A stretch of DNA of 64,000 nt from assembly GCF_030409685.1 (NCBI RefSeq), contig NZ_JAUFQJ010000013.1:186001-250000 (forward strand), given 5' to 3'. This document shows, piece after piece, positions 44,897 to 54,997 of this stretch (its first letter is position 1; each line of letters starts with the position of its first letter). Under the pieces are notes generated by a model that saw only the letters and a list, made by a program, of their open reading frames with translations, did no database searches and was not told where the DNA came from. Made by a program: the position numbers and the translations under genes. The DNA is from Ferruginibacter paludis (GTDB lineage Bacteria; Bacteroidota; Bacteroidia; Chitinophagales; Chitinophagaceae).

Positions 44897-47800
44897 ATGT
44901 TTATCACTAGTTCATTAATGAATCGTAAAATGAGGACAAAAAAAATCGGCCAAAAGCGATACAGCTTTTGTTTGTTTTTTTGCTTAGTACTGGGCAAGTT
45001 ATTTAGCCAAAGCCCTATCAATTCCGGTAACCAATTTGTTATGGATCCTGGCCTTGTTTCCGTGGCAACACCGCAAGCTGCTTCGATTCAAAAATTTGGC
45101 CGGGTACCAGTTGATTTTTTCAATGGATTGCCCTCTGTTGATGTTCCCATTTATAAATTGCCGGTAAAAGGCTTAGATATTGATATCCGTCTAAATTATC
45201 ATGCAGGCGGTGTAAAGCCTAATGAAAAAGGAGGCACCGTTGGTGTTGGTTGGTCTTTAACCTCAGGAGGATGCATTACAAGAGTCCAAAACGGGACCCT
45301 GGATGAGCATGTAAATACAAGCTATTCGGACTCAATGCTTGGATACTATTGGAATCGAAGTCAATTAAATAAAACTAGCTGGAATAATATAGATACCATG
45401 GCAGGATTCTTAGTGAGTTTAAAATGTGGTTCCGGGCCATGCACCGCCTATGGTCAATGGCATGATTGGGCTCCTGATGAATTTATGTTTAGTGTGCCAG
45501 GTTATTCCGGTAGTTTTTGGATGGATCAATCTGGTAATTGGCAGGTTAAGGAAAATAATGGTGAGAAACTAAAAATCACCGTGTCAATGGCACCGTACAG
45601 CTATAAATATCCGACCTTAACGAAATCAGTCGTTGTAAAATATTGCTTTCAAAATTTTCAAATTTCCGACAGGTCGGGTAACACTTTTGTATTTGGCAAC
45701 GATGCAAATTCGATAGAATTTAATCGAAATAGTGTAGGTGATACCTGGCCAGCGACAGCAACATCCTGGTATTTAACTCAGATTATCACGAGTAAAGGGG
45801 AGAAAATAAATTTTAATTATCAACGAAGCATTTATTCGTATTCTGTTTACGGCTCAATGAATGCTTACCAGTCACAATATCTTGGCAATACCTATTCAGC
45901 TTATTCATTGCAGGCTCTTTCAGGCATCATCCATGATCCAGTATACTTACAATCCATAACCTACAACAAACTCTCTGTACAATTTACCTATTCTCCATAT
46001 AATATTTACTATTATTCGTTACCTAAAACTACGCTTAACAACTTTGGTGTTCCAGCGTCTGACAATACCCTGCAAACATATTCCGCAATACCCAACTTGT
46101 GGGCAACATTGGGAGTTTTGGATCCAGTGACAACACTCCCCACAGATTATAAACTTGATAAAATTCAGGTGTCATATAACAGTGCCCAAACCATGTCCTT
46201 TGGGTTTGCCTATTATGACTCTACCGTTGCTAATCGTCTTTTCCTTAAAACACTCAATTTTGGCACAGTGAAATGGCCTTTGATATATCAATTCAACTAT
46301 AACGGTATGAATTTTTCGAATTATTGTGATGGCAAAATTGAAGATGGTATTCTTACAACAAAAATTGATCACTGGGGATACTATACTGGCAAGTTTCCAA
46401 TGAAGACTTCTGTATTGCCAAGTACAAACGGACAATATAATAATCCTTATGCTCCCCCATCCGGAAACGGAGGCTTTCCGAATGAGGATTTTATCAATAC
46501 ATATTATACAAATAGACAACCCGTTTTTGATTCTGCGAAGATTGGATCATTAGCTTCCATCACTTATCCAACTGGTGGTTATACAAATTTTATTTATGAG
46601 CCTCATGACTATTCCTCACAAATAAATCCGGCAAACTACCAGACAAATTTTTTAAGTACAAACACCACAGCGGGAGGATTGCGTATAAAAGAAATTGATT
46701 CTTACAGCGATGCCAATGCAATTCCGACAGTTAAGAAATACCAGTACAAAAATGACAATGGTTTTTCAAGTGGCATTTTAAATAGTGCAGGCATTCTGTA
46801 CCGCGACTCAGTAAACGCTGCAGATATGACCGGTACTATTATAATGAGATATTTCTATGACAGAAATTTAATGCCTCTGCAAAATACCAATGGCAATCAT
46901 GTAACCTATTCTAAAGTTGATGAGCTGAATGCTGATGGTAGTAAAACGTCTTATCGATATAACAACTACGATAACGGACATGGCGATATCTTGCCGAGTG
47001 CATTTTTAAGTACAACAATTTCCGCCAATTATTTTATGCAACCCAATAGCAGAAATTTTCAACGTGGTAAATTAATCGCTCAAACAAATTATGATAGCGC
47101 AAAAAATATTGTTTCAAGAGACACTATCAATTACATCAATGATGATGCTATAACTTCCAATCGGGTTGGAATTCGTAGTTACAGTTTTAAATCTAAGGAC
47201 ATTAAAATGTATAGTTTCGCTAGCGCCCATCAGGTTGGAACGGTAAATATTTGGACATCCAATGTTACTCCTTTTGTTTACTATACACATTTTTATCCAA
47301 CTATACAAAAAGCTAGTACCTACTACCAGTCGCCTGATTCAATAAAAACAATTGAAACATTTGCCTATAATGACAGTAACAATAAAGTAATGCAGGATAC
47401 CTTAAAGAATCTAAGTGATGGGTCAAGCAAAATAACTTCTATAAAATATCCTTCAGATTTTCCTGGCAATACGTTTTATTCCAATATGGTCAACCAAAAT
47501 ATTAAAGACCCTGCAATTATGATTACAAAAAGTAATCAGCTAGGTAAGATATTAATGGTTTCGAAAGATAGCCTAAAATTAAATACTACGAATAATGGTA
47601 GTTTTTATTGGCCTTTCGAGAAAGATCAATACCAGGTATCGTCAGACATTATAAAGACCAATATTTTACAGTATGATTCCATTGGCAATCCCGTTGATGT
47701 TATAGGACCAGATAGCATAGCAACTTGTTACTTGTGGGATTATTCTTCTCTTTATCCGGTGGCCGTTGTGAAAAATGCAAACAATGCATCTGTTGCATAT

Positions 47801-48808
47801 ACTTCCTTCGAGGGTGAGGGGAAAGGAAATTGGGTATTGCCTGACAACAATTATATTACTGCAAGCCTTACCGGTAACCAGGGCTATGTGCTAAATAGCA
47901 CCAAAACCATCACGGCAACCGTGCCCTCAGGAAAGCAATATTTTGTATCCTATTGGGCGAAAAATGGTTCCGCTACAGTCAAGTCAAATGGGGGCACTGT
48001 ATCAGCATCGACTCCCGCAGGATTGACAAAGCAGGGGTGGACATACTATGAACATTTGTTACCAACAACAACAACAGCGGTAAATGTTACAGCGGCGGCA
48101 ATTGATACCGTTGACGAATTAAGGTTATATCCATCAAAGGCAATGATGACCACATATACATACTCTCCAACGTTTGGAGTTGCTTCAACATGCTCACCGA
48201 GTAATTCGATAGTCAAATACGAGTGGGATGCGGGTATCCCTAGATTAAAACGGATTTGGGATATGGATAATAATATACTCAAACAATTTGACTATAAATA
48301 TCAAATGTTGGCGGTTCCGTTTTATAATGCCCCTTTAAGCAGGGTGTACAATAAAAATGATTGTGGATCAGCACTTTTGGGTAGTGCTGTAACCTATAAT
48401 GTTCCAGGCGGTACATACAGCTCCAACATAAGCCAACTAGATGCAGATAATCAGGCCACAACAGATACAACAACCAACGGTCAGGCATATGCGAATGCTC
48501 ATGGTGTTTGTGGCGCTTCAGTAAGTGGGTTTGATTATTCTTCTGGTACAGGAGGATTTATTGCGACATTTACTCTATTTGGGGGCGGCGCTGTATATTC
48601 TTTTCCAATTGATATTTTACATCCGGGAAAAATTGGTTTTATTCCAGCCGGAAAATATTCATTGACGATTGCTAAGCCTGGAAATACTACCAGTTATACT
48701 TTTTCTGCAGGTTGTACCTTAACTACAACCGGGACCTCTGCTACATTTGGTTCAGTCGTAATCGGCGTAAATCTTTGCTCGCCTATTTTTAATCTAACTA
48801 TTCAATAA
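44897..48808 (+). CDS. RHS-like protein with C-terminal DUF5977
   Basis: The protein has about 1303 residues, with a signal peptide (SFCLFFCLVLGKLFSQS), an N-terminal SpvB/TcB-like beta region (VDFFNGLPSVDVPIYKLPVKGLDIDIRLNYHAGG), long repeats of the YD type, and a DUF5977 segment near residue 1150 (NKNDCGSALLGSAVTYNVPGG, ISQLDADNQA). It has no RHS core motif and no toxin tip, so it may be a shell or export partner of the second RHS protein. AGGAG lies almost directly before the ATG at 44897; 44918 is another possible start that keeps the signal peptide. Confidence 0.8.
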   Translation: MFITSSLMNRKMRTKKIGQKRYSFCLFFCLVLGKLFSQSPINSGNQFVMDPGLVSVATPQAASIQKFGRVPVDFFNGLPSVDVPIYKLPVKGLDIDIRLNYHAGGVKPNEKGGTVGVGWSLTSGGCITRVQNGTLDEHVNTSYSDSMLGYYWNRSQLNKTSWNNIDTMAGFLVSLKCGSGPCTAYGQWHDWAPDEFMFSVPGYSGSFWMDQSGNWQVKENNGEKLKITVSMAPYSYKYPTLTKSVVVKYCFQNFQISDRSGNTFVFGNDANSIEFNRNSVGDTWPATATSWYLTQIITSKGEKINFNYQRSIYSYSVYGSMNAYQSQYLGNTYSAYSLQALSGIIHDPVYLQSITYNKLSVQFTYSPYNIYYYSLPKTTLNNFGVPASDNTLQTYSAIPNLWATLGVLDPVTTLPTDYKLDKIQVSYNSAQTMSFGFAYYDSTVANRLFLKTLNFGTVKWPLIYQFNYNGMNFSNYCDGKIEDGILTTKIDHWGYYTGKFPMKTSVLPSTNGQYNNPYAPPSGNGGFPNEDFINTYYTNRQPVFDSAKIGSLASITYPTGGYTNFIYEPHDYSSQINPANYQTNFLSTNTTAGGLRIKEIDSYSDANAIPTVKKYQYKNDNGFSSGILNSAGILYRDSVNAADMTGTIIMRYFYDRNLMPLQNTNGNHVTYSKVDELNADGSKTSYRYNNYDNGHGDILPSAFLSTTISANYFMQPNSRNFQRGKLIAQTNYDSAKNIVSRDTINYINDDAITSNRVGIRSYSFKSKDIKMYSFASAHQVGTVNIWTSNVTPFVYYTHFYPTIQKASTYYQSPDSIKTIETFAYNDSNNKVMQDTLKNLSDGSSKITSIKYPSDFPGNTFYSNMVNQNIKDPAIMITKSNQLGKILMVSKDSLKLNTTNNGSFYWPFEKDQYQVSSDIIKTNILQYDSIGNPVDVIGPDSIATCYLWDYSSLYPVAVVKNANNASVAYTSFEGEGKGNWVLPDNNYITASLTGNQGYVLNSTKTITATVPSGKQYFVSYWAKNGSATVKSNGGTVSASTPAGLTKQGWTYYEHLLPTTTTAVNVTAAAIDTVDELRLYPSKAMMTTYTYSPTFGVASTCSPSNSIVKYEWDAGIPRLKRIWDMDNNILKQFDYKYQMLAVPFYNAPLSRVYNKNDCGSALLGSAVTYNVPGGTYSSNISQLDADNQATTDTTTNGQAYANAHGVCGASVSGFDYSSGTGGFIATFTLFGGGAVYSFPIDILHPGKIGFIPAGKYSLTIAKPGNTTSYTFSAGCTLTTTGTSATFGSVVIGVNLCSPIFNLTIQ

Positions 48809-48823
48809 TAAACACTCAAAAAT

Positions 48824-49360
48824 ATGTATCTGTTAAAACTTTGTTTTCTGATTGCCGGGATAGGGATTAATATCGGGCTATTTGATATCCACGTCGTAAA
48901 AATGGATAACACTGACATCTCTATCGGAGACTTACAAGGGAAAAAAATAATGATAGCAATTTTACCTGTAACCAATACAAAATCAGATATAGCATTTCTG
49001 AAAAAAATAGACATGATAAGCAAGCTATATGTTGATAAAATTACTGTTATTGGAGTACCTGCCTATGAGTACGGATATGACGAAAATAGGATAACCGATT
49101 TACAGGATTTTTACAATGGAATAATTGGAAAAAATGTCATTATCACAAAAGGAATGTACACAAATAAGACATCTGCTGATAAGCAGCACCCATTGTTTTC
49201 ATGGTTAACTGATGTTAATCAAAATACTCATTTTGACCAGGAAGTAAAAGGAGTCGGGGAAGCCTACTTTATATCTGCAGAGGGAGAGTTATATGGTGTC
49301 ATCGGCCCTGAAAAGGAGCTATCGGATATTCTATTGAAGAAATTACTTCAATTACAATAA
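48824..49360 (+). CDS. Cysteine-depleted glutathione-peroxidase-like protein in the RHS operon
   Basis: The 178-residue protein has a hydrophobic N-terminal segment and a thioredoxin-fold body resembling glutathione peroxidase: QHPLFSWLTDVN and GVGEAYFISAEGELYGVIGP match the conserved C-terminal part of that family. The peroxidatic cysteine position, expected after KKIMIAILPV, reads TNTKSD. The only cysteine in the protein is Cys7, in the leader. It is therefore probably not a peroxidase. It may serve as a folding or scaffold protein for the neighbouring RHS proteins. Gaps to both neighbours are 15-24 bases. Confidence 0.65.
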   Translation: MYLLKLCFLIAGIGINIGLFDIHVVKMDNTDISIGDLQGKKIMIAILPVTNTKSDIAFLKKIDMISKLYVDKITVIGVPAYEYGYDENRITDLQDFYNGIIGKNVIITKGMYTNKTSADKQHPLFSWLTDVNQNTHFDQEVKGVGEAYFISAEGELYGVIGPEKELSDILLKKLLQLQ

Positions 49361-49383
49361 ACAATTTTTTAAAAAATTAGGTG

Positions 49384-52300
49384 ATGCAAAAAAATATTAA
49401 CCTCGTAACTACATTGAAGGTAATCATATTAACAATCTGCTGTTTTGTTTATATGGAGTCTGATGTAAAGGCGCAGATTAAAAACCCGCTACCGTACGGA
49501 AGTAGTACGTTTATAAATTATGTTCGTACCTATACCGCAAAAGTTCCGGAATCAAGCTCTTCTGCTCTTGTTGTACGGCCTGTAACAGATGTAATACAAT
49601 CAACTGATTATGTGGATGGCCTTGGCCGCCCCCTGCAAACTGTAGTTAAACAGGGGAGCCCTCTATTGAATGATATGGTAAACGCCTCCGTTTATGACAG
49701 TATGGGAAGAGAAACATATAAGTACCTTCCATTTATTTCCAATGTAGCCAGAACAGGAGATGTAATTAATGACGGGAATTTTAAAGCAGACCCATTTCAG
49801 CAGGATTCGATTTTTAATAAGGCTCAATTTTCAGGCGAAAATTATTATTACGGTAAAACAAACTTCGAAAAATCGCCGCTGGAGAGAGTTACCAACAGTT
49901 ATGCGCCGGGCTTGAATTGGGTTGGTGCAAATGTTGGAATAAATAGTCAGTACGTTATTAATGCATTGACTGACAGTGTAAGGTTGTGGTCAATCCTTCC
50001 CGCTGCTGGCAGCATTCCGTTTAATGTAGGAATGTATACAGCCGGGCAACTATACAAAAATGTTACTATCGACGAAAGCAGTCATAAGGTAATTGAGTAT
50101 AAAAATAAAGAAGGAATGGTGGTGCTAAAAAAAGTACAGATTGATAATGCGCCAGCTGTTGGTCACACTGGTTGGCTGAATACCTATTACGTTTATGACA
50201 CATTGCAGAATCTCCGGTTTGTAATTCCTCCCCGGGCAGTAGAATTAATAAGCCCTACCTGGACTATTACGCAAGGCATTGCCAATGAACTGTGCTTCCG
50301 TTATGAATATGATACAAGGAACCGGATGATCATTAAAAAAATACCGGGGGCTGGTGAGGTTTGGATTGTATACGATACCAGGAACCGACCGGTAATGACA
50401 CAAGACAGCGCCCTGCGAACCACGGGAACAGGGCAATGGATGGTGACAGAATATGATGAATTGAGCCGTCCTTACAGGACTGGCCTGCTTACAAATGCCA
50501 ATGACCGTGTGTACCATCAAGGCCAGGCAAATATTGGGGGTAGTTATCCAAACACCAGTGCCAATTACGAGATACTAACCCAAACCTTTTATGATGACTA
50601 TGCCAGTTGGATTACGCCCACAGGTTTAAGTTCTACTTTAGTTAGTACTTATGCGACTGACACAAGCTATTTTGTTACAGTCTTCAACACTGCTCCCTTA
50701 TATGCGCTCCCGCTAACTGTAAATTATCAAACGCGGGGCATGGTGACCGGCACTATGGTGAAAGTGGTGGGTTCAGCAAGCACCTATCTATATACTGCGA
50801 TATTGTACGATGATAAAGGGCGAGTGATACAAACGCAAAGCACAAACTTAAGTACCGGAATAGATATCGCGACCACACAATACGATTTTAGTGGTAAGGC
50901 TTTACGTACCCTTTTACAACATAACCAAAAAACTGGTACTGCTACGCAAACCCACAACGTTGGAACTAAACTGGATTATGATCATATGGGTCGCTTGTTA
51001 ATGGCACGAAAAAAAGTGAACAGTATTGTGGGCACCCAAAATATTACCGTTGCTGAAAAAATAATTGTGCAAAATTCATATAACGAATTAGGGCAGTTAA
51101 AGGCAAAAAGATTAGGTCAAAAGGCAGGGAGTACTACAGAGCTTGATGCCCTAAACTTTGACTATAACATACGAGGTTGGCTTCTTGGAATAAACAGGGA
51201 TTTTTTAAATGGCACACTAACGAATACTTATTTTGGCTTTGAACTAGGTTATGATAAAACCAGCGCAAGAAATACAGCTACCAGTTATGCCGCAGCTCAA
51301 CTCAATGGTAATATTGGCGGGCTGCTTTGGAAAAGCAAAGGCGATGCAATATGTAGACAGTATGATTTTGGATATGATAATGCCAATCGTTTATTGAAGG
51401 CCAATTTTAAACAGAATAATGCATCTGATAACAGCTGGAATAATTCGCAGGTTGATTTTTCTGTAAAGATGGGCGACGGTACAAGTTACCTTACTGCGTA
51501 TGACGCTAATGGCAATATAAAGCAGATGCAGCAGTGGGGTTTAAAAGTGAATACCATAGCCCAAATTGACAACTTGATTTATACTTACCAGTCAAACAGT
51601 AATAAGCTGCAAAACGTTCGGGATAATTTAAACGACACCACTACAAAACTTGGAGACTTCCGTACATCGGCACTTCATCCAAATTATGCGGCAAAAGTTG
51701 CGGCTACAGATTTGACTACTATTACAGATTATACCTACGATGGAAATGGTAACTTAAAAAGAGATTATAACAAAGACATCGGTAACCTAACCACTGATGG
51801 CATACAATACAATTTTTTGAACCTGCCGCAGCAAATAACTGTAAAAAATGCCACTGCTGTTAATGGTAAGGGTACCATCACTTACAAGTATGATGCATTG
51901 GGCAATAAGCTGCAAAAAATAACAGTGGAAAATAATGCCAGTGTTATTTATAATGGGCCTAACACTACTAACATCACTACTACAACAGATTACGTAAATG
52001 GTTTTGTATATGAAACTAAGATTTACTCTAACGCTATATTAAATGCACCATTTGGTGATACTACGAAATTACAATTTATTGGTCACGAAGAAGGCAGGGT
52101 ACGGGCATTATATACTAATGGAGCCAGTCCAAACCTACTTAGCGGGTTGGCTTTTGATTACTTTGAAAAGGACCATCTTGGTAACACAAGAGTAGTCCTT
52201 ACAGACGAAAGGCAACAGGATGTATATCCGGCAGCGACACTCGAGACATCATTGGTTGGAACTGAAAATAAATATTACACAATTGACCCCACTAAGGTTG

Positions 52301-54003
52301 TAGCCAACAGTGCCGCTACCGGTATAACGGCGTATCTTAATAACAACAATATTTTAAACAACAACCCGTCATGTACAGGCACGCTGTGTACCACAACAAA
52401 CAGTCAACTTATTTACCAAACGAATGCCAATACCAACAAGACTGGTTTAGGTATCACACTCAAAGTAATGGCTGGGGATACGCTGAATATTTTTGGCAAA
52501 AGCTATTGGTTTCAAAATAATACGGGTGGGAGTGGGGCAAATAGTTCAGTACCCGTAATTGACCTCTTAACCGGACTGCTGGGAAATGTAAACGGACAAA
52601 ACCTTGTGACTGCGCATGGAGCTGTTACCCCGGCCTTAATAAACACAGCGAATGGTATAGCAGGTATCAGCATCCTCTCTACCAACGAAACCAATCAAAG
52701 CAATACAGCCCCAACCATACCCAAAGCGTTTATCAATTACCTGTTTTTTGATGAGCAATTTAAATGTGTGGGAAGTGGCTTTAGCCAGGTAAAGTCAACC
52801 CCGGTAGTCAAAGATCATAATACCGAAGATGCTTCAATGCGCAATATACCGGTACCCAAAAATGGATTTGTGTATATTTATTGTAGCAATGAAAGCCCGG
52901 TAAATGTGTTCTTTGATAACTTGCAGGTGGTGCATACAAGGGGACCTTTGACTGAGGAAACCCATTACTATCCATTCGGCTTGATTCAAGCCGGAATCAG
53001 TTCTAAAGCGGCCGGTAAATTCGAATCAAATAAAAAGTTTCAAGGCCAAGATTTTGAACACAAAGAATTTACTGACGGAAGTGGTTTGGAAATCTATGAA
53101 TTCAAGTATAGAATGGATGATCCCCAAACTGGTAGATTCTGGCAGATAGATCCACTTGCAGAAAAATACCTGTATAATACGACTTATGCTTTTTCGGAAA
53201 ATAAAGTTGTAAGCAGCATCGAAGTTGAAGGATTAGAGGCCTGGGATATTAATGATGGAAGTGGTGGAAAAACATACGGTCCTTTAAGTAACGACTATGT
53301 CGCCAAGAATGGGTTAAGTAGTGCTGGATCACCAAGTAAAGCAAATGATTTAGGCCCTTTTGTAAGTGGCGATTCTTGGGGATTTAATGAACCTTGGCAA
53401 AATAGAGGAGCTACTCCGACAAACTTGGACGAAATAATTGGTCAATCTGAAACGTACAAGGATGAAAATGGAAAATCGATTACCGTTACACTAGCAGGAG
53501 CTGAGGTAGTACCGACAAGTGATAAAGGAATTGGACAAGCTGAAGGCCTTTCATCAGCTATCCCTGCCTATGGTTCTGGAAGAAATGCAATCAGTGATTT
53601 TCAAAACGGTCGGTATGTCGGAGGGACATTCAATGCTTTAATGGCAGTGGGCGATCTTTCAGGACTAAAATCTCTTGCGTCCGGTTCGGCAAATTTGATA
53701 AAACTGTTTACATCATCATTGTCAAAAGCGCCCTCGCGTACCTATACCATATTAGAGGCAGGGGGAGGGGTATTTAAATTTGGTGTTACAGACGCAAATT
53801 TCAAGAGGATGGAACAGTCTTTAAAATTAGCTGGGGATGGGGCAACTGCTTCCTTTTCGGGAGTTATGACTAAATCTGAAGCCCACGTAGCTGAAAAATA
53901 TTTACGAAGTTTACATTATAATTCCACTGGACAATATCGTTTACCTGGAATGAAAGTCCCTTTCCCTATCGACTTTACAACTGGATTTCGAATAAGATTT
54001 TAA
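49384..54003 (+). CDS. DUF6443 RHS-repeat polymorphic toxin
   Basis: The 1539-residue protein has a signal peptide, then DUF6443 (VTDVIQSTDYVDGLGRPLQ) near residue 50, many YD/RHS repeats (YDxxGNxxxxxxxG), and the RHS-associated core near residue 1250 (YRMDDPQTGRFWQIDPLAEKY). After the core comes a unique 260-residue tip. Its last 90 residues (RTYTILEAGGGVFKFGVTDANFKRMEQ ... KSEAHVAEKYL) look like a GIY-YIG-type nuclease fold. RHS shells encase toxins that are released into neighbouring cells. The downstream gene is the likely immunity factor. A GTG 3 bases upstream of the ATG is also possible. Confidence 0.85.
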   Translation: MQKNINLVTTLKVIILTICCFVYMESDVKAQIKNPLPYGSSTFINYVRTYTAKVPESSSSALVVRPVTDVIQSTDYVDGLGRPLQTVVKQGSPLLNDMVNASVYDSMGRETYKYLPFISNVARTGDVINDGNFKADPFQQDSIFNKAQFSGENYYYGKTNFEKSPLERVTNSYAPGLNWVGANVGINSQYVINALTDSVRLWSILPAAGSIPFNVGMYTAGQLYKNVTIDESSHKVIEYKNKEGMVVLKKVQIDNAPAVGHTGWLNTYYVYDTLQNLRFVIPPRAVELISPTWTITQGIANELCFRYEYDTRNRMIIKKIPGAGEVWIVYDTRNRPVMTQDSALRTTGTGQWMVTEYDELSRPYRTGLLTNANDRVYHQGQANIGGSYPNTSANYEILTQTFYDDYASWITPTGLSSTLVSTYATDTSYFVTVFNTAPLYALPLTVNYQTRGMVTGTMVKVVGSASTYLYTAILYDDKGRVIQTQSTNLSTGIDIATTQYDFSGKALRTLLQHNQKTGTATQTHNVGTKLDYDHMGRLLMARKKVNSIVGTQNITVAEKIIVQNSYNELGQLKAKRLGQKAGSTTELDALNFDYNIRGWLLGINRDFLNGTLTNTYFGFELGYDKTSARNTATSYAAAQLNGNIGGLLWKSKGDAICRQYDFGYDNANRLLKANFKQNNASDNSWNNSQVDFSVKMGDGTSYLTAYDANGNIKQMQQWGLKVNTIAQIDNLIYTYQSNSNKLQNVRDNLNDTTTKLGDFRTSALHPNYAAKVAATDLTTITDYTYDGNGNLKRDYNKDIGNLTTDGIQYNFLNLPQQITVKNATAVNGKGTITYKYDALGNKLQKITVENNASVIYNGPNTTNITTTTDYVNGFVYETKIYSNAILNAPFGDTTKLQFIGHEEGRVRALYTNGASPNLLSGLAFDYFEKDHLGNTRVVLTDERQQDVYPAATLETSLVGTENKYYTIDPTKVVANSAATGITAYLNNNNILNNNPSCTGTLCTTTNSQLIYQTNANTNKTGLGITLKVMAGDTLNIFGKSYWFQNNTGGSGANSSVPVIDLLTGLLGNVNGQNLVTAHGAVTPALINTANGIAGISILSTNETNQSNTAPTIPKAFINYLFFDEQFKCVGSGFSQVKSTPVVKDHNTEDASMRNIPVPKNGFVYIYCSNESPVNVFFDNLQVVHTRGPLTEETHYYPFGLIQAGISSKAAGKFESNKKFQGQDFEHKEFTDGSGLEIYEFKYRMDDPQTGRFWQIDPLAEKYLYNTTYAFSENKVVSSIEVEGLEAWDINDGSGGKTYGPLSNDYVAKNGLSSAGSPSKANDLGPFVSGDSWGFNEPWQNRGATPTNLDEIIGQSETYKDENGKSITVTLAGAEVVPTSDKGIGQAEGLSSAIPAYGSGRNAISDFQNGRYVGGTFNALMAVGDLSGLKSLASGSANLIKLFTSSLSKAPSRTYTILEAGGGVFKFGVTDANFKRMEQSLKLAGDGATASFSGVMTKSEAHVAEKYLRSLHYNSTGQYRLPGMKVPFPIDFTTGFRIRF

Positions 54004-54017
54004 AACAAAAGTTTCAA

Positions 54018-54707
54018 ATGAAAAAAAGAATTGAGAGGTGTCTTTATTGGTTTAAGGATGGAAGAGAAAATTTGAACAATTTAGACGACTTATATTTTGG
54101 TTTGAGTGTTTTACTAACCACATTATTAAATGAAAAATATGACGGTGTAAAAATTAAGTTTATAAATATCGACTTAGCAACAGAAGACACTTATAGAATT
54201 GTCCCAGCACTCGAAAAGTTTAAAATATTTTATCAGCCTGGCCATTTACGATATTATGGGGTGTTAGATATAGATAGTTTTCTTAAAATGAGTGGATTTG
54301 AAAGAAAAAAATATCTTTGGGATGAGGCTCACAATTTTCTTCGGAAAGCCTCTAAAGTAATCGGAAATCCTCAATTAGGCGATGCATGTGAATATTGCTA
54401 CGCAAAGGGAATTTCTATTAACTTGAATACTGATTATAAAGTAATAGAGACTGAACTCAATCTTTATGATAAAGTAGTTCAAGCAACTTTATTAATACAA
54501 TTTGACGATGCGGGAATGTATTCCAAACTAATATTACGGCAAGGGAATTCAATTTTTTACGAAAAAACTATTGACAAGGCCCGTAATGGTATTGAATTTT
54601 TTTTAGAGATGTACAAGAGTGTTGAATCAGATGGCAAAAGTATTGTTATAAAGGGTGCTAAAGATGTAGACTATCTCCCTTTAAAAATCGCTATTGATAA
54701 ATTTTAA
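54018..54707 (+). CDS. Candidate immunity protein for the RHS toxin
   Basis: The 229-residue soluble protein has no signal peptide. It begins MKKRIERCLYWFKDGRENL and is mixed alpha/beta, with no family I recognise. It starts 14 bases after the RHS toxin stop on the same strand, as cytoplasmic immunity genes do in polymorphic-toxin loci. A role in neutralising the toxin tip is inferred from position alone. Confidence 0.6.
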   Translation: MKKRIERCLYWFKDGRENLNNLDDLYFGLSVLLTTLLNEKYDGVKIKFINIDLATEDTYRIVPALEKFKIFYQPGHLRYYGVLDIDSFLKMSGFERKKYLWDEAHNFLRKASKVIGNPQLGDACEYCYAKGISINLNTDYKVIETELNLYDKVVQATLLIQFDDAGMYSKLILRQGNSIFYEKTIDKARNGIEFFLEMYKSVESDGKSIVIKGAKDVDYLPLKIAIDKF

Positions 54708-54723
54708 TTCGGTTGTGTTGGCG

Positions 54724-54989
54724 ATGAGTGGCATCAGTTCTCAAGCGGCAGGCATGAAAGAAAACAAAACGAAGTTCCAAAGGCAAGAGTTTGCACACAA
54801 GAAGTTAGCGATGGAAATGGGTTAGAAATGTACGAGTTTAAATACCGTATGCGTGATTGCCAAACAAGAAGGTTTTGGCAAATAGACACCAAATCGTTCA
54901 AGTCAGCCGCCCCCTATTGGCGCACCGTGTGCTGTGAATTGAGTACTGGTAGATATGCTGGTACAAGAATGTTGTATGAGAGATTATAG
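54724..54989 (+). pseudogene. Decayed RHS-core remnant
   Basis: A frame opens with GISSQAAGMKENKTKFQRQEFAHK, closely matching the intact RHS toxin (GISSKAAGKFES.KKFQGQDFEHK). After a frameshift it continues as GNGLEMYEFKYRMRDCQTRRFWQID, matching EIYEFKYRMDDPQTGRFWQID in the intact gene. After that core the reading frame holds about 28 unrelated residues to a stop at 54987-54989. No long protein can be made. It is what remains of an older RHS tip, displaced when the current toxin/immunity cassette was inserted. Confidence 0.8.
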
Positions 54990-54997
54990 TAGGTCTA

